Below, in pieces: positions 17,794 through 26,581 of a stretch of 64,000 nt of DNA. Source of the DNA: Opitutia bacterium (GTDB lineage Bacteria > Verrucomicrobiota > Verrucomicrobiia > Opitutales > Opitutaceae); contig JACRHS010000005.1 of the NCBI GenBank assembly GCA_016217595.1, positions 124,001-188,000 on the forward strand. The letters run 5' to 3'. Position numbers and translations under genes: made by a program. Positions within the stretch are counted from its first letter, which is position 1, and each line of letters begins with the position of its first letter. The notes beneath the pieces were generated by a model that had not been told where the DNA came from, made no database searches, and worked only from the letters and a program-made list of their open reading frames with translations.

Positions 17794-18993
17794 GTGTTAC
17801 TAAGAGATACACTTCTTGAGGTGTTAAAAACGCCCGTTTGGACAGACCCTGTTTCACCGTTGTTGGTAAGAAACTTAACCAACGACATCCGCTTGGATCG
17901 CGGCCAGGCTACTGTGCTGACGGGCGTGCGCCGCTGTGGCAAAAGTACATTGCAGCGGCAGCTCATGGCGCAACTTGCCGACGGCCTTTACTGCAACTTT
18001 GAGGACACGCGTTTGTTCGGAATGAGCAGCGAGGATTTCCCCAATTTTCTGGAGGCGCTCAACGCCGTCTCGCCCGCCACGCAGCCGGTATTCCTCGACG
18101 AAGTGCAGGAAGTGGAGGCTTGGCAGCGGCTCGTCCGCGCCATGCTCGACCAAGGGCGCGCGGTCTGCCTGACCGGCTCCAACGCTTCGCTGCTGGGGCG
18201 CGAGCTGGGCGCGAAACTGACCGGGCGGCATCTGTCCCACGAGGTCTTTCCCTTCGCTTACGACGAGTACCTGCGCTTCACGCAACAAGAGGCGGGCGCG
18301 CTCTCGCTCCGGCGGTTTCTGGACGACGGCGGCTTCCCGATTTATCTGCGCACGCCGCGCGACCAGATTCTCCAGGAACTTCTGCGCGACGTGGTGCTGC
18401 GCGATGTCGTCGCCCGCTACGGTCTGCGCGAAACCCGCCACGTGATGAACCTGCTCCTCTTCCTGTTGGGCAACACCGGACAGGCGTTTTCGCTGCAAAC
18501 CCTGACGAAAAATCTGGCGATTCCCACCGTGGCGCAGACCTCGCGTTATCTCGAGTATTTGCAGGACGCCTACCTCTTGTTCTCGGCGCAAAAATTCAGC
18601 CACTCGTTTAAACAGCGCGTCGTGACGCCAGCGAAATACTACGCGATCGACAACGGCCTGCGTCGCGCCGCCACGCCGCTGCCCGGCGCGCCCAACCTCG
18701 GCCCGCGCCTGGAAAACGCCGTGGCCCTCGCCCTGCGCCGCCGCGGGCGCGCTCTGCATTACGCCAGCGAACGCAACCTGTGGGAATGCGATTTCGTGAC
18801 CGACTCGGAAGCCATCCAGGTTTGCCTCGAACTCACGCCGGAAAATCGCGGGCGCGAACTGCGCGGCGTGGTCGCCGCCGTCCGGCAAGCCGGCCCGCGC
18901 CGGGCCTTGGTGCTCACGCTCGATCAAACCGACCGGCTGAAAGAAGAAGACGTCGAAATCGAAGTGCTGCCCGCCTGGCGGTGGCTGCAGTGA
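17794..18993 (+). CDS. AAA_14 / DUF4143 family ATPase
   Basis: A 399-residue protein with an N-terminal AAA domain (Walker A GVRRCGKST near residue 44; Walker B-like PVFLDEVQEVEAW; sensor LTGSNASLL) and a C-terminal DUF4143 domain with a nuclease-fold-like end (ENAVALALRRRG; ASERNLWECDFVT). These proteins are common in bacteria and archaea, often strain-variable; their role is not established. The start is GTG. The first dozen codons and the promoter are markedly AT-rich while the rest is high-GC, which may mark insertion at a boundary. Confidence 0.82.
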   Translation: MLLRDTLLEVLKTPVWTDPVSPLLVRNLTNDIRLDRGQATVLTGVRRCGKSTLQRQLMAQLADGLYCNFEDTRLFGMSSEDFPNFLEALNAVSPATQPVFLDEVQEVEAWQRLVRAMLDQGRAVCLTGSNASLLGRELGAKLTGRHLSHEVFPFAYDEYLRFTQQEAGALSLRRFLDDGGFPIYLRTPRDQILQELLRDVVLRDVVARYGLRETRHVMNLLLFLLGNTGQAFSLQTLTKNLAIPTVAQTSRYLEYLQDAYLLFSAQKFSHSFKQRVVTPAKYYAIDNGLRRAATPLPGAPNLGPRLENAVALALRRRGRALHYASERNLWECDFVTDSEAIQVCLELTPENRGRELRGVVAAVRQAGPRRALVLTLDQTDRLKEEDVEIEVLPAWRWLQ

Positions 18994-19042
18994 AACACTG
19001 GACGGCGCCATCGCACAGACGGTGAGCCCCCCAAGCCCGGAA

Positions 19043-19072
19043 TTGACCGCCGGGGGCGCGCCCGCCTAACTC
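19043..19072 (+). promoter_or_regulatory. Possible sigma-70-type promoter for glycyl-tRNA synthetase
   Basis: TTGACC (19043-19048) and TAACTC (19067-19072) are separated by 18 bases. The predicted transcription start falls about at 19079-19081, right at the ATG, so the mRNA could be leaderless; no Shine-Dalgarno is visible upstream of the ATG either. This is suggestive only. Confidence 0.3.
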
Positions 19073-19080
19073 TCGCGCCT

Positions 19081-20607
19081 ATGTCAACGCCGTCCGCTCC
19101 CGCCGAAGTCTCCATGGATACCATCGTCGCGCTCTGCAAGCGCCGCGGTTTCATCTTCCAGTCGTCTGAAATCTACGGCGGCATCAACGGCTTCTTCGAT
19201 TACGGTCCCCTCGGCGTCGAGTTGAAGAAAAACATCCGCGACTGCTGGTGGAACGACATGGTGCGCCGCCGCGACGACATCGTCGGCCTCGAGTCCTCCA
19301 TCATCATGCACCCGAAGGTCTGGGAGGCGTCCGGCCACGTCGCCGGCTTCACCGACCCGCTCGTGGACTGCAAGGCTTCCAAGAACCGCTACCGCGCCGA
19401 CCAGTTGTTTTTCGCGCCCGTCGTCGTCGATGGCCAGACGGTCGGTTACGTGTCCGCGCTTGAGAGCGAGCGCACCGCCGCCGAGTTGCAGGAGAAGGCC
19501 GAGACGTTCAAACGCAAGAAGGCCATCCAGGGCAAACTCGACGCCGTGCAGCCGCGCGACATGACCGAGGCCAAGCCCGAGGAGATCGCGCTCATCCCGT
19601 CGCCCGCCACCGGCGAGCCCGGCAGCCTCACCGCGCCGCGTTCGTTCAACATGATGTTTCAAACCAACGTCGGCGCGATGACCGACGCCTCCTCGGTCGC
19701 CTACCTCCGCCCTGAGACGGCGCAGGGCATGTTCGTCGATTTCAAGAACGTCGTGGACACCGGCCGCGTGAAGCTGCCCTTCGGCATCGCGCAAATCGGC
19801 AAATCGTTTCGCAACGAAATCACGCCGCGCAACTTCATCTTCCGCTCGCGCGAATTCGAGCAGATGGAGATGGAATACTTCATCCACGAGGACGCCGATT
19901 GGGACAAATGCCACAAGGAGTGGATCGAGTGGTGCCGCCAGTGGCTGATTTCGGTCGGCCTGCCCGAGTCGCACCTCTCGCTCTACGCGCACCCGAAGGA
20001 GAAACTCGCGTTCTACTCGAAGGGCACCGTGGACATCATGTTCAAGTACCCGTTCGGCGTGCAGGAGCTGTGGGGCATCGCCGCGCGCGGCAACTACGAC
20101 CTCGGCCAGCACGCGCAGGCCAGCGGCAAGCCGCAGGATATTTTCGACGAGACCACCAAGAAGAAGTTCACGCCGCACGTGATCGAGCCCGCCGTGGGCG
20201 TCGACCGCATCCTGCTCGCCGTGCTCTGCGCCGGCTACGCCGAGGAAGACGTGACGGACGAGAAGGGCAACGTGGAGAAGCGCACCGTGCTCCGGCTCAG
20301 CCCGCGCATCGCGCCGGTCAAGGTCGCCGTGCTCCCGCTGCTCAAAAACAAGGAGCAGCTCACCGCCCGCGCCAAGGAGCTCTACAAAAAACTCCAGCGC
20401 CGCTACGCGGTGTTCTACGACGAGGGTGGCGCCATCGGCCGCCGCTATCGCCGGCAGGACGAGATCGGCACGCCGTGGTGCGTCACCATCGATTTCGAGA
20501 CGATCGAGAAGGATGGCACGTTCACGCTCCGCGAGCGCGATTCGATGCAGCAGAAACGCATCAGCGAAGCCGAGCTCTTCGCCTTGCTCGAAGAAAAGGT
20601 GTATTGA
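19081..20607 (+). CDS. glyQS: Glycyl-tRNA synthetase, dimeric (eukaryote/archaeal-like) type
   Basis: A 508-residue class II synthetase charging tRNA-Gly. It is the single-chain alpha2 type: N-terminal [20 protein letters not shown] and [10 protein letters not shown], motif 2 region [34 protein letters not shown], motif 3 [13 protein letters not shown], and a C-terminal anticodon-binding domain ([34 protein letters not shown]). Length is normal for the family. This form is used by a subset of bacteria in place of GlyQ + GlyS. It stands 57 bases before the SNF2 gene on the same strand. Confidence 0.95.
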   Translation: MSTPSAPAEVSMDTIVALCKRRGFIFQSSEIYGGINGFFDYGPLGVELKKNIRDCWWNDMVRRRDDIVGLESSIIMHPKVWEASGHVAGFTDPLVDCKASKNRYRADQLFFAPVVVDGQTVGYVSALESERTAAELQEKAETFKRKKAIQGKLDAVQPRDMTEAKPEEIALIPSPATGEPGSLTAPRSFNMMFQTNVGAMTDASSVAYLRPETAQGMFVDFKNVVDTGRVKLPFGIAQIGKSFRNEITPRNFIFRSREFEQMEMEYFIHEDADWDKCHKEWIEWCRQWLISVGLPESHLSLYAHPKEKLAFYSKGTVDIMFKYPFGVQELWGIAARGNYDLGQHAQASGKPQDIFDETTKKKFTPHVIEPAVGVDRILLAVLCAGYAEEDVTDEKGNVEKRTVLRLSPRIAPVKVAVLPLLKNKEQLTARAKELYKKLQRRYAVFYDEGGAIGRRYRRQDEIGTPWCVTIDFETIEKDGTFTLRERDSMQQKRISEAELFALLEEKVY

Positions 20608-20664
20608 GCGGCCGTCCGCCTCCGCCGCGCCGCACCTCCGGCCCGGCGGCCAACTCCCGTTCCC

Positions 20665-23600
20665 ATGGCTAAGCCGCGTCCGCCTGTCGTCCGCAGCGTG
20701 CGCACTCCCGTGGCGCTGGCGGCGCTGCGCACCTGGCTGGCCGAATTCAACTCGCGCACGCGCGAGCGCGGCGAGGAGTACCTCAAGCTCGGCCGGGTCA
20801 AAAAAGTGTGGACCGGCGCCGACCACTTTGTCGAAGCCGAGGTCGCCGGGCAGACGCTGTATGCCGTCACGCTGTTTCTCACGCGCGGCGAATGGAGCTC
20901 GCAGTGCTCGTGCCCGATGGGCGGCGAGTGCAAACACGCTTACGCCGCCGCGCTCGCCTGGATCGCCGAAGTTGAGTCCGGCGGAACAGGAGTAGTTGCC
21001 CCGCAACCGGTGGACGAACCGCCGCCGCTGTGGGTAAAAAAGACCAAGGTGCCCAGTTTTCGCGAACAGTGGACTCCGATCCTCGCGGAGAAACTGGGCC
21101 GGCCGCTCACTGACAGCGAGGGACGCCTGCTCGGCCAGCTCGCGGCGATGTTTGCCGAATACAAACAGGCTTTCTACACGCTTTATCCCCACTCCATCCA
21201 GCAGCACGGTTTCGCCTACGCGCCGCCGCCGGGCGTCTCGCCCTATGCGCCTGCGTTCGACCATTGGTGGGACCGCTCCAGCGCGCCGGCCGATCCCTGG
21301 GCGTTGTGGCAATACCTCGCCTACGACTACGAGCGACACGGCCGCGAAATCCCCGCCGTGTTTCGCCCGCTCACCAACACCGCGCCGATCCACGCCGCGC
21401 TGGCCGACCGCTTGTTGCAACAAGAGCTCGCGGTCTGGCGCCAGGCGCTGGCCTCGCGCGATGCGAATGCGCCGCAACCGCGCGCCAACCCCGTGCGCGA
21501 GATCACCGGCCTGCGGGTGCGCGTCGGGCAAGACGGCGGACTGTTCATCGAAACGCGCATCGCGGCCGGCAAACCCTGGAAATCGCCCGGGCACAAATGG
21601 CTGAGCGCGCTCGCCACCGCCCGCCCGGCCGACTTCGAGCACCTCTCTCCCGCCGAGGCCGCGCTCGGCCTGGCGTTGTCGGCCGAAGCCCGCATCGGCA
21701 GCTACGGCATCGCATCGCAACAGGCGTTGACCACCGAAGCGGCCGCGGGCGTGTTGCGCCTGCACGCCGCGCGCGGCGCCCTCGTGCTGCCCGACGAGCG
21801 CCCCTTCGCCATCGAGCCCGATCCGCTCGTGGTGGAAGCGGTGCCCTCCGCCAGCAATCCCCAGCAGCTTGAGGTCCGGTTCCTCTCCCCGGATGGCCGC
21901 GATGCGCGCCACGCCTGCGTCGTCGCGCTGCAACCGGAACCGCTTTATCTTTTCGACGGCCGCGTGTGGCGCGGTCCGCCGCCCATGCCTGCGCGCGCCC
22001 TGCCCATCGCCGCGCTCGCCGACCCGCACATCATGCGGCACCTCCGCGCCGCCGGACTGCGGATGCCGGCGTCGTTGGAAATGAAAGTGCGCCGCGTCGC
22101 GCTGCGTCCGCAACTGCGTTGCTGGCTGGAAAACGGCGACCCATACGACGGCTACGCGCAATTCAAAGCCGCGCTTTTCGCCCGGGCCGACGACCCGGTT
22201 TGCGAACAGAGCTGGAGTGGCGCCGGCGGCTGGCACTGGACCTTGACCGGCGCGCCGCCGCTGCGCCGCCCCGACGACCCAATCCTCGAATTTGACCTCG
22301 CCACCGCGCAAGCCGTGAGCGCGCGATTCGCGGATTTCCGCCTGCAATGGCATGGCTGGGACAACACCTGGACCCGCAGTGTCACAAAAAACTTTCCCGA
22401 GGAATTCGTCGCCTGGCACGCGACGCTGCCGCCCGGGCTGGACATCGACGCCGCGCCCGAGCTCACCGCTTTTTTCGGCCCGCCGCTGCGCGCGAGCGTG
22501 GATTTTTCCGCGATCCCCTCCGACTCCGGTCGCGACTGGTTCGACCTCACCATCGCGCTGCGCGTGGAGGACACCACGCTCACGCCGGAGGAAATCGCGC
22601 TGCTGCTCAAGGCCCGCGGCAAATGGGTCAGCCTCCCGCGCCTCGGCTGGCGCCGGCTCGAACTCGCCACCGCCTCGGAAGAATCCACCGCCACGCTCGA
22701 CCGGCTCGGGCTCACCGCCGAGGAAGTGTTCGCCTCGGGCAAGTCCGCCACGCACCGCCTGCACGCCCTGCAACTCGCCAGCGAGGCCGCCGCCCTCGAA
22801 TCGCGCGATGCCGCCCTCGCCGGCCGGTTGCGTGAACGCGCCGCGGCGCTCGCGGCACTGCCGCCGCCCGCGTTGCCCGCCGGGCTGCGCGCCACGTTGC
22901 GCCCCTACCAGCAGGAGGGTTTCCAATTTCTCGCGCATCTTTCCGCCCAAGGTTTCGGCGGCGTGCTCGCCGACGACATGGGTCTCGGCAAAACCGTGCA
23001 AACGCTCGCGTGGCTGCTGTACCTGGCCGAGCTCTGTAGCCGCGAACCCGCGCGCGCGGAAGGCACGGCCGCAGCGCCCAATGCACTCCGCGCCCTCGTC
23101 GTTTGCCCGAAGAGCGTCACACACGGCTGGCTCACCGAAGCCACGCGCTTCGCGCCGACGCTCGGCGTGGCGGCCTTCACGCCCAAGCTGACCAGCGCGG
23201 AACATCCGCCGGAGGGCATCCAGCTCCTCGTCGCCAATTACACGCAGCTCCGCCTGCACGCCCCGTGGTTTCAGCAGCACCCGTGGGACGCCGTTGTGCT
23301 CGACGAAGGCCAGTTCATCAAAAATCCGTCGAGCCAGGTCGCCGCCGTCGCGCGCGCGCTGCCCTCGCGCCACCGTCTCATCCTCACCGGCACGCCGATC
23401 GAAAACCGACTCACCGATCTGTGGAGCCTGTTCGCGTTCGCGCAACCCGGCCTGCTCGGCACGCAGGCGGCGTTTCGCCGGCAATACGACGAAGACGATC
23501 CCGCGGCCCTCGCGCGCCTGCACCGCCGCGTGCGCCACTTCCTGCTCCGCCGCACCAAGGCCCAGGCCGCGCCCGACCTGCCTCCGCGCACCGAGGACGA

Positions 23601-24300
23601 TCTCGTCGTGGAACTGGAGGGCGGACAACGCCGCCTCTATGAAGCCGAGCTCAAGCGCGCCCGCGCCCAGCTCCTCGGCCTCGAAACCGACCGCGCGCTC
23701 GATGCGGTGCGCTTCAACATTCTCGCGAGCCTCCTGCGGCTCCGCCAGATCTGCTGCCACCCGGCGCTCATCGACTCCGCGCACCGCGATCTGCCGAGCG
23801 CGAAACTCGACGCGTTGCTCGAACAGCTCGAAGAGTTGCGCGACGAAGGCCACCAGGTGCTCGTGTTTAGCCAGTTCGTTGAGATGCTGGAGATCATCCG
23901 CGAGCGGCTCGTCGCGGCCAAGATCGGCCACCTCCTGCTCACGGGCGCGACGGAGGACCGCGCGCAACTGGTGGAGGAGTTTCAACGCGACCGCACGAAG
24001 ACGGTTTTCCTGCTCTCGCTGAAAGCGGCGGGCTTCGGCCTCAACCTGACGGCGGCGAGCTACGCGATCCTGTACGACCCGTGGTGGAATCCCGCGGTGG
24101 AGGCGCAGGCCATCGACCGCACGCACCGCATCGGGCAGACGCAGCCGGTGTTCGCCTACCGCCTGGTGGCCGACAACACCGTGGAGCAAAAAATCCGCGC
24201 GATGCAGCGCGAGAAAGCCGCGCTCGCGGCGGCCGTGGTGCAGGAAGAATCCCTCGCCAGCGTCCTCGACCTCGAAAGCCTGCGGCAGATTTTGGGGTGA
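20665..24300 (+). CDS. SWIM-domain SNF2-family helicase/ATPase
   Basis: A 1211-residue protein. A SWIM zinc finger near the N-terminus (C81, C83, C89, H91 in CSCPMGGECKHAYA) is followed by a roughly 650-residue middle region and a SNF2 motor at about 755-1205. The motor has DDMGLGKTVQTLAW (Walker A), VVLDEGQFIKN (DEGQ in place of DEAH), LTGTPIENRLTDLWSLF, VFSQF, AAGFGLNLTAA and DPWWNPAVEAQAIDRTHRIGQ. Bacterial SWIM-SNF2 proteins are dsDNA translocases related to RapA/HepA; the exact role is unknown. Possibly co-transcribed with GlyRS. Confidence 0.9.
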   Translation: MAKPRPPVVRSVRTPVALAALRTWLAEFNSRTRERGEEYLKLGRVKKVWTGADHFVEAEVAGQTLYAVTLFLTRGEWSSQCSCPMGGECKHAYAAALAWIAEVESGGTGVVAPQPVDEPPPLWVKKTKVPSFREQWTPILAEKLGRPLTDSEGRLLGQLAAMFAEYKQAFYTLYPHSIQQHGFAYAPPPGVSPYAPAFDHWWDRSSAPADPWALWQYLAYDYERHGREIPAVFRPLTNTAPIHAALADRLLQQELAVWRQALASRDANAPQPRANPVREITGLRVRVGQDGGLFIETRIAAGKPWKSPGHKWLSALATARPADFEHLSPAEAALGLALSAEARIGSYGIASQQALTTEAAAGVLRLHAARGALVLPDERPFAIEPDPLVVEAVPSASNPQQLEVRFLSPDGRDARHACVVALQPEPLYLFDGRVWRGPPPMPARALPIAALADPHIMRHLRAAGLRMPASLEMKVRRVALRPQLRCWLENGDPYDGYAQFKAALFARADDPVCEQSWSGAGGWHWTLTGAPPLRRPDDPILEFDLATAQAVSARFADFRLQWHGWDNTWTRSVTKNFPEEFVAWHATLPPGLDIDAAPELTAFFGPPLRASVDFSAIPSDSGRDWFDLTIALRVEDTTLTPEEIALLLKARGKWVSLPRLGWRRLELATASEESTATLDRLGLTAEEVFASGKSATHRLHALQLASEAAALESRDAALAGRLRERAAALAALPPPALPAGLRATLRPYQQEGFQFLAHLSAQGFGGVLADDMGLGKTVQTLAWLLYLAELCSREPARAEGTAAAPNALRALVVCPKSVTHGWLTEATRFAPTLGVAAFTPKLTSAEHPPEGIQLLVANYTQLRLHAPWFQQHPWDAVVLDEGQFIKNPSSQVAAVARALPSRHRLILTGTPIENRLTDLWSLFAFAQPGLLGTQAAFRRQYDEDDPAALARLHRRVRHFLLRRTKAQAAPDLPPRTEDDLVVELEGGQRRLYEAELKRARAQLLGLETDRALDAVRFNILASLLRLRQICCHPALIDSAHRDLPSAKLDALLEQLEELRDEGHQVLVFSQFVEMLEIIRERLVAAKIGHLLLTGATEDRAQLVEEFQRDRTKTVFLLSLKAAGFGLNLTAASYAILYDPWWNPAVEAQAIDRTHRIGQTQPVFAYRLVADNTVEQKIRAMQREKAALAAAVVQEESLASVLDLESLRQILG

Positions 24301-24305
24301 GGGCT

Positions 24306-25100
24306 TTACCGGCCGATCAACGCTTCGGGGAAGAGCAGCCGTTTGGGTCGATACGGATCGTACAGCACAAAAACCGGCTGGTTATCGCGGGCTCGTTTGA
24401 GCGCCAGATTCACATCTGGCTTATTGACCCGTTTGATGGTCAGCGGCTCGCCATTCGCCAGTGCCGGTGAGCGGATAATGATCCGGTAAACGCTCTGATA
24501 GTTCACCGACATCGTCGTCTCGTCCACCGAGACCACTTCCGCCTCGGCCAACTGCCCGTAGCTGAGCAACCACTGCTGCCGCTGACGAGTCCCCAAAAAC
24601 CAGATCACCAAACCTCCTCCGATGAGGGGGAACAAAATTACGAATGCCCCAAACCAGCCGGCATTGCTCAACCGTGCGCCCTCGATGCAGGCCAGCTCCG
24701 GCTGATTTCGCAGGTAGCGCACGGTCACATTCGCATTTTTTCCCCACCGCTGACCGGTAGTGTAACAGCGCCCCTCGCGGAGTCCCTCGGTGTCCGGGTT
24801 GTAGCTAAAAACGTACTCTATCACCTGGGTTTCGTTTATCGACATATGGGTCTCAGACACGTTTTGCACCACACCCGCGGTGGTTTGCGCATGGTCGGCC
24901 GCCAAGCGCCAGTCATCCCAAAGCCGCCAAGGGAAAAAGACGTAGGTGAATATTAACCCGACCCCGCCGAAGATCAGGCCAAAGAGCAGACCGCCCCAAC
25001 CCAGAAAACCGCCAGAAACTGTGCGCCGTACATGTGCCGGCACATGCCTGGGCGGCGCTGCCGCCAGCAACTCAGCAATATCGTCCGTTGTCACCCGCAT
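24306..25100 (-). CDS. DUF3592-like membrane protein
   Basis: A 264-residue protein with two clear membrane helices (about 30-53, GFLGWGGLLFGLIFGGVGLIF; about 149-168, FGAFVILFPLIGGGLVIWF). The loop between them (TTAGVVQNVSETHMSINETQVIEYVFSY...GKNANVTVRYLRNQPELACIEGAR) and the C-terminal repeat of the same pattern (AEVVSVDETTMSVNYQSVYRI...PVFVLYDPYRPKRLLF) match the DUF3592 layout of paired beta domains flanking membrane segments. Convergent with the SNF2 gene. Function unknown. Confidence 0.65.
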   Translation of the reverse strand: MRVTTDDIAELLAAAPPRHVPAHVRRTVSGGFLGWGGLLFGLIFGGVGLIFTYVFFPWRLWDDWRLAADHAQTTAGVVQNVSETHMSINETQVIEYVFSYNPDTEGLREGRCYTTGQRWGKNANVTVRYLRNQPELACIEGARLSNAGWFGAFVILFPLIGGGLVIWFLGTRQRQQWLLSYGQLAEAEVVSVDETTMSVNYQSVYRIIIRSPALANGEPLTIKRVNKPDVNLALKRARDNQPVFVLYDPYRPKRLLFPEALIGR

Positions 25101-25142
25101 CCTTTTTTACTATTTGCCCCACGACCCACGGCAAGAGCCCGG

Positions 25143-25171
25143 TTGGAAACCCGGGTTTCGCACGGTATAAT
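25143..25171 (+). promoter_or_regulatory. Promoter with a palindromic operator in the spacer, upstream of nudC
   Basis: TTGGAA (25143-25148) and TATAAT (25166-25171) are spaced by exactly 17 bases. A perfect 14-bp palindrome, GAAACCCGGGTTTC (25146-25159), fills the first part of the spacer and is a good operator candidate. The promoter points at nudC, about 225 bases downstream. Confidence 0.5.
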
Positions 25172-25179
25172 GCGCCCGC

Positions 25180-25205
25180 CTTAATTAAGGATATCTTTAA
25201 TTAAG
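25180..25205. repeat. AT-rich inverted repeat downstream of the nudC promoter
   Basis: CTTAATTAA (25180-25188) and TTAATTAAG (25197-25205) are perfect inverted arms around an eight-base centre that includes GATATC. It lies just after the predicted transcription start and stands out in high-GC DNA. A repressor site or a short mRNA hairpin are both possible. Confidence 0.5.
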
Positions 25206-25396
25206 CGAAATCGCCTTTGCTTTATTATGGAGACTCGAATCCACGCGAGATTCGCATGGTGGGGCGGCTTGCGCCCGAAGCGCCGACCCCGCACTTGAGA
25301 ACGCTGCGCTATTTTAGCCGCACTGGTTTTCGCGCATCACACCAGTTGCAAACAGGCGTGCGCCGGGGTGGGTTTTTCGTTTGGCTGCGGCGCATC

Positions 25397-26215
25397 ATGT
25401 CGTTCGTCCATTGCCACGCTCCCGCTGCGCAGCCTGCCGCCGCCGACTGGCGGCTCGTCGTTCAAGGCGACCGGTTGCTCGCCCGCCCGGCACCGACGAC
25501 GGAGATCGTTTTGCCCGATGGCGCGGCGCTGGCGGAGTGGAACGCGAATGCGTCCGCGGAGCTGCACCTCGGCATCTTGAATGATCGCGCGTGCTGGCTG
25601 CACGCCGTCGCCAGCGCCGAGACCGCCGCGCCCGCCGGCTGGGAATGGCACGACACGCGCGCGCTAATCCCCTTGCTGACGGCGGCGCAGTTTCAAGCCG
25701 TGTCCTGCGCCCGGATGTTGCATGTGTGGCAAAACCGCCACCGTTTCTGCGGCAGTTGCGGCACGCCGACCGTCGACGTCGCCGAGGAGCGCGCCAAGAA
25801 ATGCCCGCGGTGCGGCGCGCTGTTTTTTCCGAGTGCTTCGCCTGCGGTGATCGTCGCCGTCACGCGCGGCGACCGGCTGCTGTTGGCGCACAATCGGAAT
25901 TTCCGGCCGGGGTTGTTCAGCCTGCTCGCGGGGTTCGTCGATCCCGGCGAAACGTTGGAGCAGACGATCGTTCGCGAAGTGCGCGAGGAGACCGGCATCG
26001 AGGTCGGCGAGCCGCGCTATGTGACGAGCCAGCCGTGGCCGTTTCCCAATTCGCTCATGCTCGGTTTCCGCGCGACGTATCGCGCGGGAGAGATCGCGGT
26101 GGACGGAAAAGAGATCGAGCAGGCGGACTGGTTCCACCGCGACGCGCTGCCGGATCTCCCGCGTCCCGGCACCGTGGCGCGCGCTCTCGTCGATGCGTGG
26201 TGCCGCGGGGGCTGA
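25397..26215 (+). CDS. nudC: NADH pyrophosphatase NudC (Nudix hydrolase)
   Basis: A 272-residue Nudix enzyme that hydrolyses NAD(H) and can decap NAD-capped RNA. An N-terminal domain precedes a four-Cys zinc ribbon (FCGSCGTPT...KKCPRCGALFFPS) and the Nudix box GFVDPGETLEQTIVREVREE, followed by the NudC-specific SQPWPFPNSLMLGF. ATG 25397 is chosen: upstream residues in frame resemble no NudC N-terminus. The leader is about 220 bases from the candidate promoter at 25143-25171. Confidence 0.92.
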   Translation: MSFVHCHAPAAQPAAADWRLVVQGDRLLARPAPTTEIVLPDGAALAEWNANASAELHLGILNDRACWLHAVASAETAAPAGWEWHDTRALIPLLTAAQFQAVSCARMLHVWQNRHRFCGSCGTPTVDVAEERAKKCPRCGALFFPSASPAVIVAVTRGDRLLLAHNRNFRPGLFSLLAGFVDPGETLEQTIVREVREETGIEVGEPRYVTSQPWPFPNSLMLGFRATYRAGEIAVDGKEIEQADWFHRDALPDLPRPGTVARALVDAWCRGG

Positions 26216-26581
26216 CTGCGATTGCCTCGCAGCTTTGACGTAGCGATCTGTCACCGCGTGCACTGAGAGTAAAAGCGCGCATAGAGAAGTGCCGGCTTGA
26301 GCCAAGCCTCGCGGTGGTGACTTCATCTTGCGATCTGATCGCAGACTGGCGCAGCGCGCACCTTCATCCCCGCTGTATTCTCTAATCTTGCCTCAGTGCA
26401 CGTTTTGCCCAGCGGCCGGATCAATTCGCATTCGTGATGTGACCTATGTCACCACGCTGGCCGTTGTGCGTTCGCACCGATCATTGCAGACTTCAGCCAT
26501 GCCCGTGCTGGAGCGGTGCGCCCTCCTGCCAACGCGTCATCCGCATTGGGTGATCTCCACCTCGTAATCTTAAAACCCAAA
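26216..26581. other. Intergenic region upstream of TonB receptor 1
   Basis: No credible gene is seen in these 366 bases. Just after the nudC stop there is a small hairpin (CTGCGA-TTGCC-TCGCAG) without a T-run. The main recognisable signal is the CRP-like palindrome at 26438-26453. No good Shine-Dalgarno precedes the receptor ATG. Confidence 0.5.
26438..26453. promoter_or_regulatory. CRP/FNR-like palindrome
   Basis: TGTGA-CCTATG-TCACC closely matches the TGTGA-N6-TCACA consensus of CRP-family regulators, with a perfect GTGAC/GTCAC inverted repeat. It is about 130 bases before the ATG of TonB receptor 1, consistent with control of nutrient uptake by a CRP-family factor. Confidence 0.4.

Noticed and set aside
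19084-24189. Very long minus-strand open frame of 1701 codons
   Set aside because: It is antisense to GlyRS and the SNF2 helicase, whose plus-strand proteins have complete motifs. The minus frame is Arg/Gly/Ala-rich with no domain, an artefact of high GC.
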